DNA of 64,000 nucleotides from Oikopleura dioica (lineage: Eukaryota > Chordata > Appendicularia > Copelata > Oikopleuridae). Every line of letters starts with the position of its first letter. The stretch's first letter is position 1. The notes beneath the pieces are model-generated. The model saw only the letters and a program-made list of their open reading frames with translations, was not told the DNA's origin and did not search any database. Of this stretch, positions 1 to 9,999 are shown piece by piece. Where the stretch lies: positions 4,898,001 through 4,962,000 of the forward strand of contig OU015569.1 of the NCBI GenBank assembly GCA_907165135.1, written 5' to 3'. The position numbers were made by a program, and so were the translations under genes.

Positions 1-717
1 GAAGTAGCAAGATCCCTTTTCAACGGTCAAATCCCATCCATCTGGCGGGCTTTGGCACCGGACACGCTCAAGAATCTTTCTAACTGGATGAGTCACTTTA
101 GATCGCGGCTCGATCAGTACACCAACTGGGTTGAGAAAGGAATCGGTTTTGATATTTTACGGAAATGATCTTTTGAAATATATTGAGTGAGATATAAAGA
201 TCCAGTCAATTTATGAATAACTATCGAAAGTTTCGATTCGAAACCGATAAAAGGTGAACCCGATGTCATGTGGATTTCCGGCCTTCATATCCCTGAGTCC
301 TATCTTACCGCTCTCGTGCAAGCAACTTGCCGCAAGAATAAGTGGGCTTTGGATCGTTCGACTTTGTACACCGTAGTGACCAAATACGAGGATGCTTCTT
401 ACGTGAACGAAAGACCACTGCAAGGTGCCTATATTTCCGGTCTTTACTTGGAAGGTGCCGCTTGGGACGTGGAGAACACTTGCTTGGTGCGCCAGCCGCC
501 CAAACAGCTCCTGCAGCAACTGCCGATCATGCAGATCGTTCCGATCGAGTCTCACCGCTTGAAGCTGCAGAACACCTTCCGAACGCCCGTCTACACGACT
601 TCAAACCGACGAAACGCGATGGGTGTCGGTCTCGTTTTCGAAGCCGATCTTGCTTCTCGACAACATCCATCTCACTGGGTCCTACAGTCCGTCGCTCTCA
701 CACTCAACTCCGACTAA
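1..717 (+). CDS. DNAH10: Axonemal dynein heavy chain, C-terminal end (DNAH10-like), 5' partial
   Basis: Last two exons of an axonemal dynein heavy chain, the motor ATPase of ciliary dynein arms; the rest lies upstream of the window. Exon 1 (1-145) reads EVARSLFNGQIPSIW and ends near TNWVEK. A GT-AG intron (146-253) joins GEPDVMWISGLHIPESYL, then LPIMQIVPIESHRLKLQN and NAMGVGLVFEADL, ending LNSD. These are the conserved blocks of the dynein C-terminal region. The VYTTSNRRNAMG stretch and the ending resemble inner-arm DNAH10 most; the paralogue is from memory. A GA-AG splice at 140 would remove two extra residues and fit the family spacing better. AATAAA-type signal near 777. Confidence 0.88.
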
Positions 718-1303
718 GCACCAAAACTAACACCTGTATTTAATATCTTCTGTACAAAAGTATATTTTTGTATTAATAATAAATATATTTGTCTAACTAA
801 AAACCGAGTCGATTGTTATCGAAATTCAAACTAACCCAGCGGGGTACTTTTGGTCTTTGCGGGGGAAGGAGATCATGATAATTATCATTACATTAGTAAA
901 GTACAGGTGTGTTTGGTGTGCCTTCATCGGATATCTTTGCTAGCTAGATATTACCAATAAGCAATTCCTGAGGTAAACGAAAAAACTTATTGCAAAATGG
1001 ATGTGAGATAATCTGTGAGATCAGCAGAAACTGATTATGTTTGGGAACGAGAATTTGAGAAAATCAAGGAAGAAATTTGTTGAGATATTTCCGAGTTGCG
1101 GAAAAATGTCTTTGCTTTGTCAGGTTGTTTGTATCAGAGTTGGAGTGATTCATTTCTGTAAGATCGGCCAATAACCTTTTCGGAAAGGAATGCGCGGTGC
1201 AAAAGAGGGAAAATGAGTATTCGATAGGAAAACGAGCTCACTCTTGCCTACTCAAAATTTTTGCTTGCAAAGGTTTAAGCTGATTGTTGAAAGAGACTGC
1301 ACG
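718..1303. other. Intergenic, dynein 3' flank
   Basis: Poly(A)-like AATAAATAT near 777-785 serves the dynein gene. I see no convincing exon or RNA gene in the remainder. Confidence 0.6.
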
Positions 1304-1750
1304 ATGGGAAAGGCAAAGACAGCCGCAAAATCGACGAAATCTTCGGCGAAATCAGGGCCGCCTTCGAAAAAAGCGACGAACTCAGCCTCTAAGAAGACAA
1401 CGATGAAAACAAAGACGCTTACAACGACGAAAGTCGTCGAGACAACGCTCACACGCAGCGAAGTGACCAGCAAAACAGCAACGACTTCTAAGCCCGCAAT
1501 CAAAAAGGCAACGAAGGAAGCTCCAGCTTTGAAAGCTCCACCCAAACAAGCCAACCCACTTCCAGTTCAGAAGAAAACTGCGTCAGGTATGAATACTACT
1601 CAATCGGCGACGAAAAAAGCTTCTGCGAAGCCGGCTCAGGCGAAGAAAACCGGCAGCGCATCGAAGAAGCCAAAAGAACCTGCGGGAATTACGATTACGC
1701 TCCCGGGCTCTGGAAAAGGGAAACCAATGACGATTACGATTAAAAAATAA
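1304..1750 (+). CDS. Lys/Ala/Thr-rich basic protein, histone H1-tail-like
   Basis: Intronless frame of 148 residues starting MGKAKTAAKSTKSSAKSG and made almost wholly of K, A, T, S and P, with repeated SKK, AKK and TTK. It ends GITITLPGSGKGKPMTITIKK, where ITITLPG and MTITIKK suggest a short beta-forming tail. An upstream in-frame TTG opens the frame 20 codons earlier; the ATG at 1304 is chosen because the MGKAK start matches the rest of the composition. A nucleic-acid-binding role is inference from composition; no globular H1 domain is visible. Confidence 0.6.
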   Translation: MGKAKTAAKSTKSSAKSGPPSKKATNSASKKTTMKTKTLTTTKVVETTLTRSEVTSKTATTSKPAIKKATKEAPALKAPPKQANPLPVQKKTASGMNTTQSATKKASAKPAQAKKTGSASKKPKEPAGITITLPGSGKGKPMTITIKK

Positions 1751-1913
1751 CTCCCCCTAAACTTAAAATTGTCCCCAAAAAATCGTGATGAAAATCAGGT
1801 TGAAATTTTTCTTGTTGCACTTTTCGAAATTCGGCAAAAAACTGTGCTCTTGGGCGCCTCTTGAACTCTCCACGGATAATTCTTGGTGAGTGTAGCGCCG
1901 CTAAATTTTCGCC

Positions 1914-1922
1914 TATAAAAAG
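1914..1922 (+). promoter_or_regulatory. TATA box
   Basis: TATAAAAAG about 30 bases before a likely start site in a purine/pyrimidine-mixed stretch (about 1945-1960). It lies 250 bases before the ATG at 2169, which directly follows ccttcgtcag, so a 5' UTR intron or trans-splice acceptor is likely between them. Confidence 0.45.
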
Positions 1923-2168
1923 GCAGATTTCGCCCCTTACCTCCACTCACACTTACAGAGCCACCGGAGAAACCTTCTCCGAGACTTGCAACGTCCTAAA
2001 ATTTTAACCTTTTTTCATCGCTTCTTTTTGTGCCCCTTTCCTTTCGTCGTTTTCCCTGTCCTTTTCGCCCCGCCCGTCAAACCCGCCAAGGAAAGGATAA
2101 TCAACAAGATGTTTTATAATATTATTATCATTTCATTTTCATAATCAAATTTCATTATCCTTCGTCAG

Positions 2169-2572
2169 ATGTGTTTCGAATGGCTTTTCGCTGGCAAGAA
2201 GACCAAGCTTGAGGCTGATCTCGAGAAAAACGAAGCACAGTTGACACGTGCCAAAGAACTTCTCTCCGAACATGATGAGGTTATCTTGAACCTCAAGGAT
2301 GAGGTCGCGCAGATAAGAGGCGACTCATTGAAACGAGGTAAGCTTTATCAAAGAACTTTCATTCCGAATCTTAAAATATTTTAGTCGCTCAGCCCCGAAG
2401 ATCGCGAACTGTCAACGCTCAACCTCGTCCCATCAATGCAGGACAACTTCGTCGACCTCGTTCTCCTCCACCGTCCTATGAGCACGTCAACTCACCGTCT
2501 ACAATGGTCTTGTCAAACTCCAGTACTCCATCTCCAACACTCTACTGGATCGCCACTGCTCCCCAGGAATGA
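2169..2572 (+). CDS. Small coiled-coil protein with PPxY motif
   Basis: Two exons, 2169-2337 and 2385-2572, with a 47-base GT-AG intron; 118 residues. Residues 1-58 (MCFEWLFAGKKTKLEADLEK onward) are a charged helix with heptad spacing, probably a coiled coil. The second half is basic and proline-rich (PRRSRTVNAQPRP) and contains PPPSYEHV, a PPxY-type WW-domain ligand. It ends in SNSSTPSPTLYWIATAPQE. I do not recognise a family. The second exon reads in one frame only with this splice, which supports the model. A TATA box lies upstream at 1914. Confidence 0.6.
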
Positions 2573-3212
2573 AGTACACATCAGCCACCGAATCCTTTTT
2601 TTCCAACGCTTCCTTTCCTCTAAACCGCTAGAGTAACCCTTCCCGCTGTAAATCTCACTGAACCTCCACTTCGCATCACCGTCGCTCACCACTTTGTTTT
2701 TCTCGCCGATCTCTCCCGTGCCATTCATCTGTTTGAAACAGACTGTTTCTCAAAAGTTTTCAATCCTTGTTATCTTTTCTGCCCAATTTCGTCTCTCTCT
2801 AATTGTAGAGTAACCTCTCCTACTGTATATTTCCCTGAACCTTCACTTTCAATCACTGTCTCTTTCTACCGCCATGCCTTACCTTACTTAGGTAATCTCT
2901 TCTTCATTACTGACAAAATCAGTTGAAAACACGAATCAAGATAGAACCCAAAAATCCTTCGTCTTAAAATTTTTGCAGGAAAATTACAACTTAGATTTTA
3001 GATGAAAATAATCAGCAGGATTGATATTATCGCCGAGGCACTATTGTTTTTGACGCAAACTAGGGGATGAAAAATAGTTGAGCTTTCTTTTCGCCTTGGG
3101 GCGTAGTGCGCATCTGGATTGGCGTTCTATCCCTTCGTTGAGCCAATAGACTCCGCTTTGAATGCATTTTCGATGACTAGTGAGACAAGTACAAATCAAG
3201 AATTTTATTAAA
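2573..3212. other. Intergenic, nothing recognised
   Basis: AT-rich 3' flank with pyrimidine runs. A minus-strand frame over 3041-3463 is the shadow of the K/E-rich start of the next gene. Confidence 0.5.
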
Positions 3213-4562
3213 ATGGAAAGTGCCGAAAAGAAGAAAGCCTCTGATGTGAAGGAGAAGCAGCCAGTCTCCGAAAAACCGACCAAGGACGAGAAAAAGCCGG
3301 AAAAGGAAGAAAAGCCAGAGGAAAATGGAAGCAGCGCCGCGAAGAAGCCAAAGAAGGAAGAAAAGAAACCGAAAGTCGAAAGAAAACGAAAATCAGAGCG
3401 TTCAGACAGTGTTTGAAAATCTTTTGATGAATTGCGGATTCGTACTCTTCCTTGATTCCACAAAACTATCTCCTTTCATCTCGAAGGATAAAATGTTCAG
3501 AGTTTTTTCATACTAGTAGCTTTCTTTTCTAGTTTAATCAAAGATCTACTCATTTCTTCTAAAACCCAATTTTCAAACAGAAAGAAGGCAGTTCTCGCGT
3601 TACCCGGAGCACGGATTTTTATGTTTCCATGGTAGAAGAGTGCATCAAGCTAGAACAACTTCAAGCAAAACGTAATCTAATCCATCAATTTCCTTTAGAA
3701 AACAACGATTTTTCAGAAGCAAAAGAAGCAAAATCTGAGCCCAAGCAGAAAAAGCCCGCCGCTCCTAAAAGTAGCGAGCCAAAGTCGAAGAAATCTCAAA
3801 AAGACGAACAGAAGCGGGCTTCTCAGAACGATGAAAGTGAGCCAATCGAGCGTACCTTTGGCGAGCTGAAAAATATCCTTCGCAATTCAACGACGATGGA
3901 TTTAGCCAAGAAGATTATTGGAGTGAATCTATGTCGCAGAATCGACGGACAGAAGATCATTGGCAGAATCGTCGACACGGAGGCTTATATAGGGTAAGAA
4001 ATTCTTATGTAATTTCTTCTACGAAGATAAATAATTCTAGCCCGGTTGACAAATGCTCGGTTACGTTCAAAAAGAAAAAATCAAAAGCGCTTGCTTCGTA
4101 TTTTGCTGAATCAGGTACCGCCTGCGTCGAGTTTGTTGAAGAAGGCAACACGCATTTGGCGATTTCTAGCGCTCTACCAGGCGAATACGTCCTTATCAGT
4201 GCTCTTCAGCCCATGCTCGGAAGGTATTATTAATCTTATTTCGCTTCGTATATTCGTTTTTCAGAGAGAAGATGAAATCGCTCCGCGGAATGCGGCCAAG
4301 CACGACGGACAAAAACCTGACGGCGACGGCAAAAGAGCTCGCCGCTGCGCTGAAAGTAACGATGGAGTTCGACGGACTCGACTTGCTCGAAGGAGGTGGC
4401 GACATTTGGCTGGAACCGGGCGTTACGTGCCCCAAAGTTGTCAAAACGCGCCGAGCTATTGACATGAACAACGAAAAAAATTGGCAAGAGGTTAGAACGC
4501 ACAACAAACCTACGATCTGTTCTTTCATATAGGCTTTTACAAATAAGCATTTTATTTTTTGA
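3213..4562 (+). CDS. MPG: Alkyladenine DNA glycosylase homologue with degenerate active site
   Basis: Six exons (3213-3410, 3581-3671, 3717-3993, 4041-4223, 4265-4490, 4533-4562; introns 41-170 bases), 334 residues. Residues 1-130 are a K/E/P-rich tail. The remainder matches MPG/AAG: GRIVDTEAYIG, a middle block, ISALQPMLGREKMKSLRG, ELAAALKVTMEFDGLDL and DIWLEPG. Family members remove alkylated purines. Aligned to human AAG as I remember it, Glu125 and Tyr127 (TEAY) are kept, but His136, Tyr159, the intercalating Tyr162, Asn169 and Arg182 are Val, Glu, Glu, Ala and Ser. The DNA-contact loop is K/E-rich. Catalysis is therefore doubtful. The first intron (170 bases) is the least certain join. 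Confidence 0.78.
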
Positions 4563-5599
4563 CCCTAAGGTTAATTTCTATGCGATATTTTGGAATGTAT
4601 TCTTACATTCTTGGGGCAAAAATTAATTGAATGTCAGTCAATATGATTTTAAAAGTACAATGAGATTCGGGTTTATTTTCGCCCAAAATAGTCTCAAAAA
4701 CAATGCTAGATAGCGTATCATAATTGAAATAAATATAATCCCGATTCTCACGTCGAGGGCGCTCCCGATCATACTAACAATTGTCTAGTGGAGCTTCAAG
4801 AAACTTCGCTTTTACTCTGCCACTTCCCACTGCATCAAGACAAGAGATCAAAAGGAAGAACAGAATACAGGAATGGCTACTAAAAAAATTTCACTCGAAA
4901 AATGTAAGCTCAATTTCTGTAGCTTATCAAGTCTTGCAAACACTGCCGGAAGACGTCGACCATATATAACGATGAGCAACTAAGATTATCTTTTCAAATC
5001 AAATCAACTTTTGCTACATAACCGAGCATTAAAAAATCAAACCCTTTCTACGAAATTTAGCAAACCAAACCTAACCCTAGACTACATTTGAAAACGTGCG
5101 TCAGTACTCTATTATCACAGCATTGTTGAATTTCGAAAACGGAAGAATAAAGGCTCAGACATCAGTTTAACTCAATTCGAATTCTCACCAATTTGTTGAC
5201 CCGTTCTGCCTGTTCCATTGAAGATCGGATAGACCCACAGGAAAAAAAATCTTTCCCAGGTTGTCAATAAATTGGTGAAGATCCGCAGAGAGGTTGAGCT
5301 CGTTATCTTAACCTATTGCAACACTTGAATCGTATCTGCCAGCAACACACATAAACGCGTGCGAAACGTAACCCGCATCATCACGCATGGATCTTTAATC
5401 GCCAATATTTGCCTTTTCGCCAGTTTTTCTCATTTCTGTTTCATTTACCAAACACGGCGACCGCCGCGTTTCTAACATTTGCCTGAGAGAGCAATATCGC
5501 TATTGAATTTCTTTTCTCAAGAAAAAAAAAGAAAGCAAAAATAATCAAGACTATCACTTCCGTTTTTAAGACGTGTGTTAGACCATCATGAGTTAGAAA
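4563..5599. other. Intergenic
   Basis: Holds a possible acceptor (ttgtctag) at about 4779-4786 followed by a short open stretch and a gtaagc at 4902. Several frames are open there and none is convincing. Otherwise AT-rich without recognised features. Confidence 0.5.
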
Positions 5600-6692
5600 A
5601 TGGGAAGCTGCTTGACCCGGGAGAACAGAAACGAAGAGAATGCTCAGACCGACCCGGCGGTTCGAACTGTAAGTGTCCTCTTTTGAGTATAAATGAGAAT
5701 GTATCTGCAATTAAAATATTAAACGTTCGGGTCTATAAATATCTTTTTAGAGCAGTAAAAAGCGAGGTGAAAACCAACTTTCTGGTGAGCTTCCGCGATG
5801 GACCTCCGAGAAAAGGACTCAGATGATATGTACAGTAGTATTCAGTGAAAAACGCGTCATTGAAGAAAACCAAAAATTACCCCTGATTACGTTAGAATAA
5901 TTCTATAATTTCGAAACTCAACACTTTCACACCTTATATAAAGGTGCGATCATAATTAAAAGCAAGAATCTGAGCCCATTCTTAACCAGCGATGACGATG
6001 GGAGCGCTCGTCTCAAAAAGGGATGAGTTCTGGGAAACGGCGCCGTCTTATGAAGGAAAAAAGGAAGTATGGGAAGCGCTGCGTTCAGCTGCAGACGCTC
6101 TGGAACGCGGCGACTTGGAACATGCCCAGCTTGTCATAGGTAAGCTAGAACATTTCTTCCTCCCCGTGAGTTTTTCGCTTTAGACACGGCGAACATCAAA
6201 GTTCCGAACGGGAACCTGTCCGAGTCGTACGATGACCTCGGCATCAAATATTGCATTCCCGCTTACTGTATCTCCGCCCCAGACAATCTCATCTCAGAAA
6301 AGGGATCAGTCTTCTCGCGCACTTCGAAAACGAAACGATCACTTGTAAACAACACCACCAAAATGGATACCGTGTTGCGTTTGCGCCTTTCCACCGAAAA
6401 GTAACACTCCTCAGTAAGGTTCCAACTTAATTTCTGTCTATTATAGCGAAAAGACATTTGATTTCGACGTAAGTTCGAAGGAGCTAGTCCAGAGTGCTAA
6501 ATTGCGGCTCCAGAACGAACGCGATATCAAAGGTCAGCAGCGCTGGTTCTGTCAGGGCAGAGTGTTAGGTAATTTCTACTCAGTCTGGATTGACGTCATG
6601 AACGTTCGAATTTAGTGGACAATCAAACGATCACTCAGGCGCGCATCCCGGAAGGCTTCGTGATTCAAGTTATTCTTATTCCAAAACTGTAA
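5600..6692 (+). CDS. UBTD1: Ubiquitin domain-containing protein (UBTD1/2 family)
   Basis: Six exons (5600-5668, 5751-5829, 5990-6139, 6184-6400, 6447-6568, 6616-6692), 237 residues. It starts MGSCLTREN, a myristoylation/palmitoylation-type N-terminus as in vertebrate UBTD1. The UBTD-specific domain reads [20 protein letters not shown], then [14 protein letters not shown] and [20 protein letters not shown]. The C-terminal ubiquitin-like fold runs from [11 protein letters not shown] to [12 protein letters not shown], without a diglycine tail. UBTD proteins scaffold E2/E3 ubiquitin enzymes. Intron 2 carries TTATATAAAGG at about 5934-5944 and an ATG at 5992 just before the conserved domain, so a shorter product from an internal promoter is possible. 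Confidence 0.87.
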
Positions 6693-7255
6693 ATTCCTCA
6701 CTCAAATGCTGTAGAAAGGTTAACCAATATATTTAATAACACATCAAGTTCATGTTCCAAGGACAGAAAAAATACACACAACTGAGTCAGTTGAACTGGC
6801 AGAGCTCGTCATCTCTGAATGTCCGATCGCAGGATATCCAGAAACAGTCAGAGGGATTGTTTGAGATGTATTTATTGAATTTCAATAATTGAATAGTGAA
6901 ATATCGAATAGAATCAAAATTAAAAAGTATCAGTTTGATAAGGAAAGAAGAACTAGAAACGGAGGAAACTGAATAAAAGACTGGTTTCTTACATGTAGAA
7001 AAAAGGGTGGGAAAGAAGAAAGTGGGAATTGAAGTTAGGAAGATCTCATTTGTCATAGAAATGGAGGCGAATTAAGAGCTTTTGAAGCCGCACCGCGGCT
7101 TTTTAAAAAGCAAGATTGGGCCAATCTGATTGGCTAGCTAGCTACAAAGGAATATTTTTTGAATAGTATAGAATTGACTCCGAAAGCGCCTCAACCCTCT
7201 TTATATCGTGTAATAGCAGTGTGAAAAAGGAAACACTCGTGTCGGATAGATGCCT
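6693..7255. other. Intergenic between convergent UBTD and cathepsin B
   Basis: AT-rich convergent 3' flanks. It contains aagccgcaccgcggctttttaa near 7083-7105, a small hairpin resembling part of the dispersed repeat seen at 36.6 and 63 kb. Confidence 0.5.
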
Positions 7256-9067
7256 TTAAAGAAGCATAGGATTCCAGGCGGATTCGCTGGCGGGGATGCC
7301 ACCTACCATTTCAGACTCGATGCCGCACTCATTGACGCCTCGTTTGATCTGAAAAGTTCGAATATTAGAATTGAATATACTAGCTATTTTGTAAGTATAC
7401 TACTGCAGTAGCTACTACTGCAATTAGCGCTCGCACGGCGGCAATTGGATAGATCGACTGCAGTTTCATATATTTAACCCGTTGCCGAGCGCGTAGCATT
7501 CAGGATGCTACAACCTGCCCTCAGGCTCGAAATCCAACCTTACTATTGGCGTAGACGGCATTTATACACTAAGCGCTCGGCAACGGGTTAAAGAGTATGT
7601 ACTATAGAGACTGCGATGCTTCCATGTCATTCTTTTTCAAATCGAAGTGACGCCTGCGAGAATCTGTTCTTTGTTTATTACCTTGAAGAATCCGTTGTCA
7701 CCCCAGTCGGTGTTCCACGAGTTGCCACAGAGCCAGTACTTTTCTCCATTCTCTTCGCCCCAGCCTAAGACTCGGATAGCGTGACCTCCCAACGCTTCGC
7801 CAGTGTGATGCGAGTAGACGCCGGATTTGTAGGTAGGGAAGTCTTCGTAGACAATGAAAGCGCCTTCCACGGGCCCGTTCTTGTAGATCTCGTGCATGAT
7901 CGCCTTCTCGTTAGCAGGAATTCTGAAAATCAAGAGTTACTAGACGGGAGTTGAAAGTAACAACGAACCGATAGGCGACGGAGCCGTAGTGCTTGTCCTG
8001 AGCGAAGTTCCCGGTGTAACCGTCGACGCACTTGTGTGAACACTTCGGTGTTGTTCCTTCTTCGCCGGTGCATGGGGGACGATCACCTTCAGTGTGGTGC
8101 TCGCAAGGCTCGATCACGTAAGGCTGGCACCCTTCGCCGTGGTAGAGGCCGCCAGTGACAAGGCCATTTTGAACCCAGTACTCCCAAGCAGCCTAAAAGG
8201 TGCATTAGAGATAGATAAGTGTACTCTTTGGTACTTAAGCACTCGTTTAAAAATATGGCAATTACCTGAGGAAAGCCACCGTTGCAGCCGTTTCCACAGA
8301 CGTATCCGCAGCAAGAGAGCAAGTCTTCTGAAGACAAGTCGGCAGTGAAGCCTGCGTTGGAGTGGATACAAGTTCGATCGGAGATCGCTTCCGAAGCGCC
8401 AAATGCCCAGCAAGAGCCGCAAGATCCCTGGTCGCGCACTTCGCCGATCGAGGGGCAATCCGGCCACTATTTTGGGGATCAATTTTTGCAAAATAGAAAG
8501 TACTAGAAGATATATAAAAGTATAAGAATGAGTGATAGGTTTGCGATATTAATTCAAAATGAGTTGTAATTACAAGCTTGATAAGGATCATAGAACATAT
8601 AATGTAAATGACTCTCTAATTGCACTATTTGAATACTAGATATATCTTCTCGTTTTATTCTCAACTAATATTAAAAGAACTCACGGCTTCTCTGGAGTCG
8701 AAGTTAGCTGGCAACTCGAGGTCGAGATCGTTGAGAAGATGGTTGACGGGAAGACGATCGTCGCCCAATATCGTACCGCAGAGACCAGCAACGCTCTCCG
8801 GTTTGTAATTCGAGTTGAAGTTCGTTCCTGCCTTCCAGGAGAGATTCGCAGAGTTAACCTTCGAGATGATGTCATCGAAGTTCTCATGCTCCAGGTTTCC
8901 AACCAGCTTTTCAACTCCTAAAAAAGATCATCATTAATTAGTATTAAAAATTTCCACAACAAATCATATTTTTAAAAATGTAACATACGTTTTGCCACAT
9001 CTTCTACCCAATTCAAAGGGTTAAAATTCGCCGATGCGGCTCCAATCAAAACCCCACCAAGCTTCAT
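7256..9067 (-). CDS. CTSB: Cathepsin B (papain-family cysteine protease)
   Basis: Six exons on the minus strand (8989-9067, 8685-8917, 8266-8466, 7969-8192, 7682-7922, 7256-7348), 356 residues. It has a short hydrophobic start ([13 protein letters not shown]), a propeptide, then the mature enzyme. The nucleophile lies in [12 protein letters not shown], the catalytic His in [11 protein letters not shown] and the Asn in [14 protein letters not shown]. The occluding loop [12 protein letters not shown] keeps the paired His that give cathepsin B its dipeptidyl-carboxypeptidase activity. Expected in the lysosome or gut lumen. The last intron (7349-7681) is much longer than the others because it contains an inverted-repeat element. 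The start is the only ATG before the signal-like segment. Confidence 0.95.
7473..7592. mobile_element. Short inverted-repeat element in cathepsin B intron
   Basis: Perfect 20-base inverted repeats: TTTAACCCGTTGCCGAGCGC at 7473-7492 and its complement at 7573-7592, with 80 unrelated bases between. No clear target-site duplication. It is wholly inside the last cathepsin B intron. The GTTGCCGAGC core recalls the dispersed motif found at 36.6, 42-45 and 63 kb. Confidence 0.6.
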
Positions 9068-9510
9068 TTTCTCTTTTCTCAAAAATCAGCGAAAAAAGAA
9101 CGCTCGAAGAATCAGAATTTCGCTTCTTCCCGTATCGATTTTCAATACGAGCTCTTTTGTTATTTTTTCCCTTGTCAATTTTGCGTCGTCTGTCGCGCGC
9201 GAGAATACGCTAAAACTGCGCGGCCAATCAAAACCGGCCTGGCGATTTTGGAGAAAAGCTAAAACCTCAGCACGTTTCTTTATCAGTAATTTTTCGACGG
9301 AGATTATACTGTCTTGCTATTCTAGTATTGTCAGAGTTTTGATTGAGAGAATTCGCTTGGTCGATTTTGTATATTTAACAAACCATAGTTCTTTTTGAAT
9401 TAAAATAAAGTTTTGTAATACTCAATTTCGTAGTTGTTAGAATGAATGCTTCATTTTCGTCTGAGTACCTAGATTTGCAGGGAATATTTTTAGATTGTAA
9501 AGTTACGAGA
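9068..9510. promoter_or_regulatory. Divergent promoter region, cathepsin B / EMC6
   Basis: About 440 bases separate the minus-strand cathepsin B start from EMC6, so both promoters should lie here. A pyrimidine-ending tttttag at 9486-9493 precedes the EMC6 ATG and looks like a trans-splice acceptor. No clear TATA box. Confidence 0.4.
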
Positions 9511-9884
9511 ATGGAATCGTCAGAAAGCAAGAAATCCGCTCGTTTCATCTCACAGCCGGCGCTTCGCAAGAATCTCCTCATAAATCAACATTCCATGACA
9601 ATGACGACGGGCCTCGCCGGTGCCACCGCCGGCATTATCGGACTAACAGGACTTAGGTACCCTTCTTGGCCTTGAAAAGGCAACTCTAGAACGTGCTTTT
9701 CAGTGGTTTCGCGTTTTTCTTCGTAGCTGGATTCGTTCTTATCGCCTTGTTGCAAATGAAAGCTGGTTTCAACTGGGAGAAGTTCTTTCCAAGCTATAAA
9801 GTGCTCATGGGCGGCTGGGTAACCGCATTCAAGACTTACATTCTCTTCTGGACGTTTCTCTACGGAATGATTCACATCTACTGA
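9511..9884 (+). CDS. EMC6: ER membrane protein complex subunit 6
   Basis: Two exons (9511-9656, 9704-9884; 47-base intron), 108 residues against about 110 in human. Conserved blocks: LAGATAGIIGLTGLSGFAFF, QMKAGFNWEKFFPSYK and YILFWTFLYGMIHIY, with three hydrophobic segments. EMC6 is a core membrane subunit of the ER insertase for multipass and tail-anchored proteins. An in-frame ATG at 9442 exists, but the 9511 start follows a splice-like AG and gives the family length. USP14 starts 115 bases downstream on the same strand after another acceptor-like AG, so the two are probably one operon. Confidence 0.93.
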
Positions 9885-9999
9885 CCTTTCTCCACTCTTC
9901 TTTCCTTAGCTCAATTCTTATGACTTCAAACTGCGGAATTTTAAACCATGTGATTGTAGCTGCTCTAATTCGCATCGTCGATTCTAGATTCGTTTCGTT

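Noticed and set aside
4550-4760. Minus-strand 44-residue hydrophobic frame (MIGSALDVRIGIIFISIMIR)
   Set aside because: Single AT-rich frame without splice signals or neighbours; hydrophobic frames arise easily in such DNA.
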